From Moorella sp. E308F (GTDB taxonomy: Bacteria > Bacillota > DSM-521 > Neomoorellales > Neomoorellaceae): a stretch of DNA of 64,000 nt. The stretch lies in assembly GCF_006538365.1 (NCBI RefSeq), contig NZ_BJKN01000001.1, positions 737,639 through 801,638 of the forward strand, in the 5' to 3' direction. The notes under the pieces were generated by a model. That model was not told where the DNA came from. It was given only the letters and a program-made list of their open reading frames with translations, and made no database searches. Every line of letters begins with the position of its first letter. The stretch's first letter is position 1. This document shows, one piece after another, positions 63,383 through 64,000 of the stretch. A program made the position numbers and the translations under genes.

Positions 63383-64000
63383 GTGCCCAAGGTGCTGATT
63401 GTTGATGATGAACCGGCGATCCTGGAGCTGGTATCCTTTAACCTGCAACAGGCGGGTTTTACTACCGTCACGGCCAGTGACGGAGCGGAGGCCCTGCAAA
63501 AGGCGGCCAAGGAAAAGCCGGATCTTATTATTTTAGATGTAATGTTACCTAAAGTGGACGGCTTTGAAGTCTGCCGCAGCCTGAGGGCCAGGGGCAATAC
63601 CCCCATCCTTATGCTTACAGCCCGCCGGGAAGAGATAGATCGGGTCCTGGGGCTGGAACTGGGAGCCGATGATTACCTCACCAAGCCCTTCAGTCCCCGG
63701 GAGCTGGTGGCCCGGGTACGCGCTATATTGCGACGGGCGGCAGAAAACATGCGCCAGCCGGACGAAATCATCACCATCGGTGATGTGGTGATTAACCCGG
63801 CCAGCCATGTGGTCACGGTAAAGGGTAAACCCGTAGATTTGACCCTGAAGGAGTACCAGCTCCTGCACCTGCTGGCGGAAAACCGAGGGCGGGTTTTCAG
63901 CCGGGAAGCACTGCTGGAACGCCTCTGGGAAGGTGAATATTACGGCGATACACGTACCATCGATGTTCATATCCGCCATTTGCGGGAAAAAATAGAAGAA
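63383..64000 (+). CDS. OmpR/PhoB-family response regulator (partial, cut by window edge)
   Basis: 206 codons present, lacking only the last ~25 residues of the usual 230. Receiver: LIVDDEPAILELVSFNLQQA, phospho-aspartate in LIILDVMLPKVDGFEV, T in PILMLTARRE and K in DYLTKPFSPREL. The C-terminal winged helix is typical of OmpR/PhoB (DLTLKEYQLLHLLAENRGRV, SREALLERLWEGEYYGDTRT, VDVH-like IDVHIRHLREKI). GTG at 63383 behind GGCGGTGAGG. A histidine kinase gene should follow beyond the window. PhoP/PhoB-like; regulon unknown. Confidence 0.93.
   Translation, partial: MPKVLIVDDEPAILELVSFNLQQAGFTTVTASDGAEALQKAAKEKPDLIILDVMLPKVDGFEVCRSLRARGNTPILMLTARREEIDRVLGLELGADDYLTKPFSPRELVARVRAILRRAAENMRQPDEIITIGDVVINPASHVVTVKGKPVDLTLKEYQLLHLLAENRGRVFSREALLERLWEGEYYGDTRTIDVHIRHLREKIEE

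Overview
The window reads as part of the chromosome of a thermophilic, spore-forming, acetogenic Firmicute, most likely Moorella or a close relative. This is inference from content. The gene order dnaX-ebfC-recR-yaaL-bofA, then tmk-holB-yaaT-yabA-rsmI-abrB-metG-tatD-3D proteins-ksgA-yabG-veg, is the conserved Bacillus/Clostridia block near the origin. A single-chain pyruvate:ferredoxin oxidoreductase of 1172 residues, a 2-oxoacid:ferredoxin oxidoreductase, etfBA-fixCX and tungstate uptake fit anaerobic Wood-Ljungdahl metabolism. GTG and TTG starts are common. No rRNA, CRISPR array or prophage is visible.

Layout. 1-9.9 kb: a cut aminotransferase, a VapBC pair, a methyltransferase, then a T-box leader followed by a class V aminotransferase, serA and serS, a LuxR-type two-component pair and a DoxX protein. 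10.0-11.7 kb: an RNA-gene cluster with four tRNA-Ser, two tRNA-Arg, tadA and the large SRP RNA. 11.7-15 kb: dnaX to bofA. 15.1-18.5 kb: a P-loop protein without a normal start codon and a four-subunit 2-oxoacid:ferredoxin oxidoreductase. 18.5-20.4 kb: an AT-richer accessory stretch with a second toxin-antitoxin pair and a small membrane protein. 20.4-25.7 kb: a formyltransferase and a glcDEF-type operon. 25.8-34.9 kb: a polysaccharide deacetylase, an Orn/Lys/Arg decarboxylase-family protein and the tmk to tatD block. 34.9-42.3 kb: an inserted AAA ATPase, two 3D-domain proteins, ksgA, ykuK, a SleB-like hydrolase, yabG and veg. 42.4-46.4 kb: etfBA-fixCX and a ferritin-like protein. 46.9-51.7 kb: a c-di-GMP-I riboswitch in front of a five-gene partner-switching/FapA operon. 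51.7-53.6 kb: a group II intron placed directly behind that operon's terminator. 53.7-64 kb: 3-hydroxyacyl-CoA dehydrogenase, PFOR, a lipoprotein, a ModE-like regulator with tupABC, and a cut PhoB-type regulator.

How parts work together. Serine metabolism is concentrated on the left: a T-box-controlled serA region, serS, and four tRNA-Ser genes within 11 kb. TadA lies beside the tRNA-Arg(ACG) whose wobble base it deaminates. The strongest candidate for an undescribed system is the operon at 46.9-51.7 kb. A c-di-GMP aptamer with a plausible transcription switch precedes a zinc-ribbon/PAS/HATPase protein, a STAS protein, a bare SpoIIE-type phosphatase, a second STAS protein and a FapA/DUF342 protein. 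This suggests that a second messenger sets the amount of a kinase-phosphatase-STAS switch whose output is unknown.
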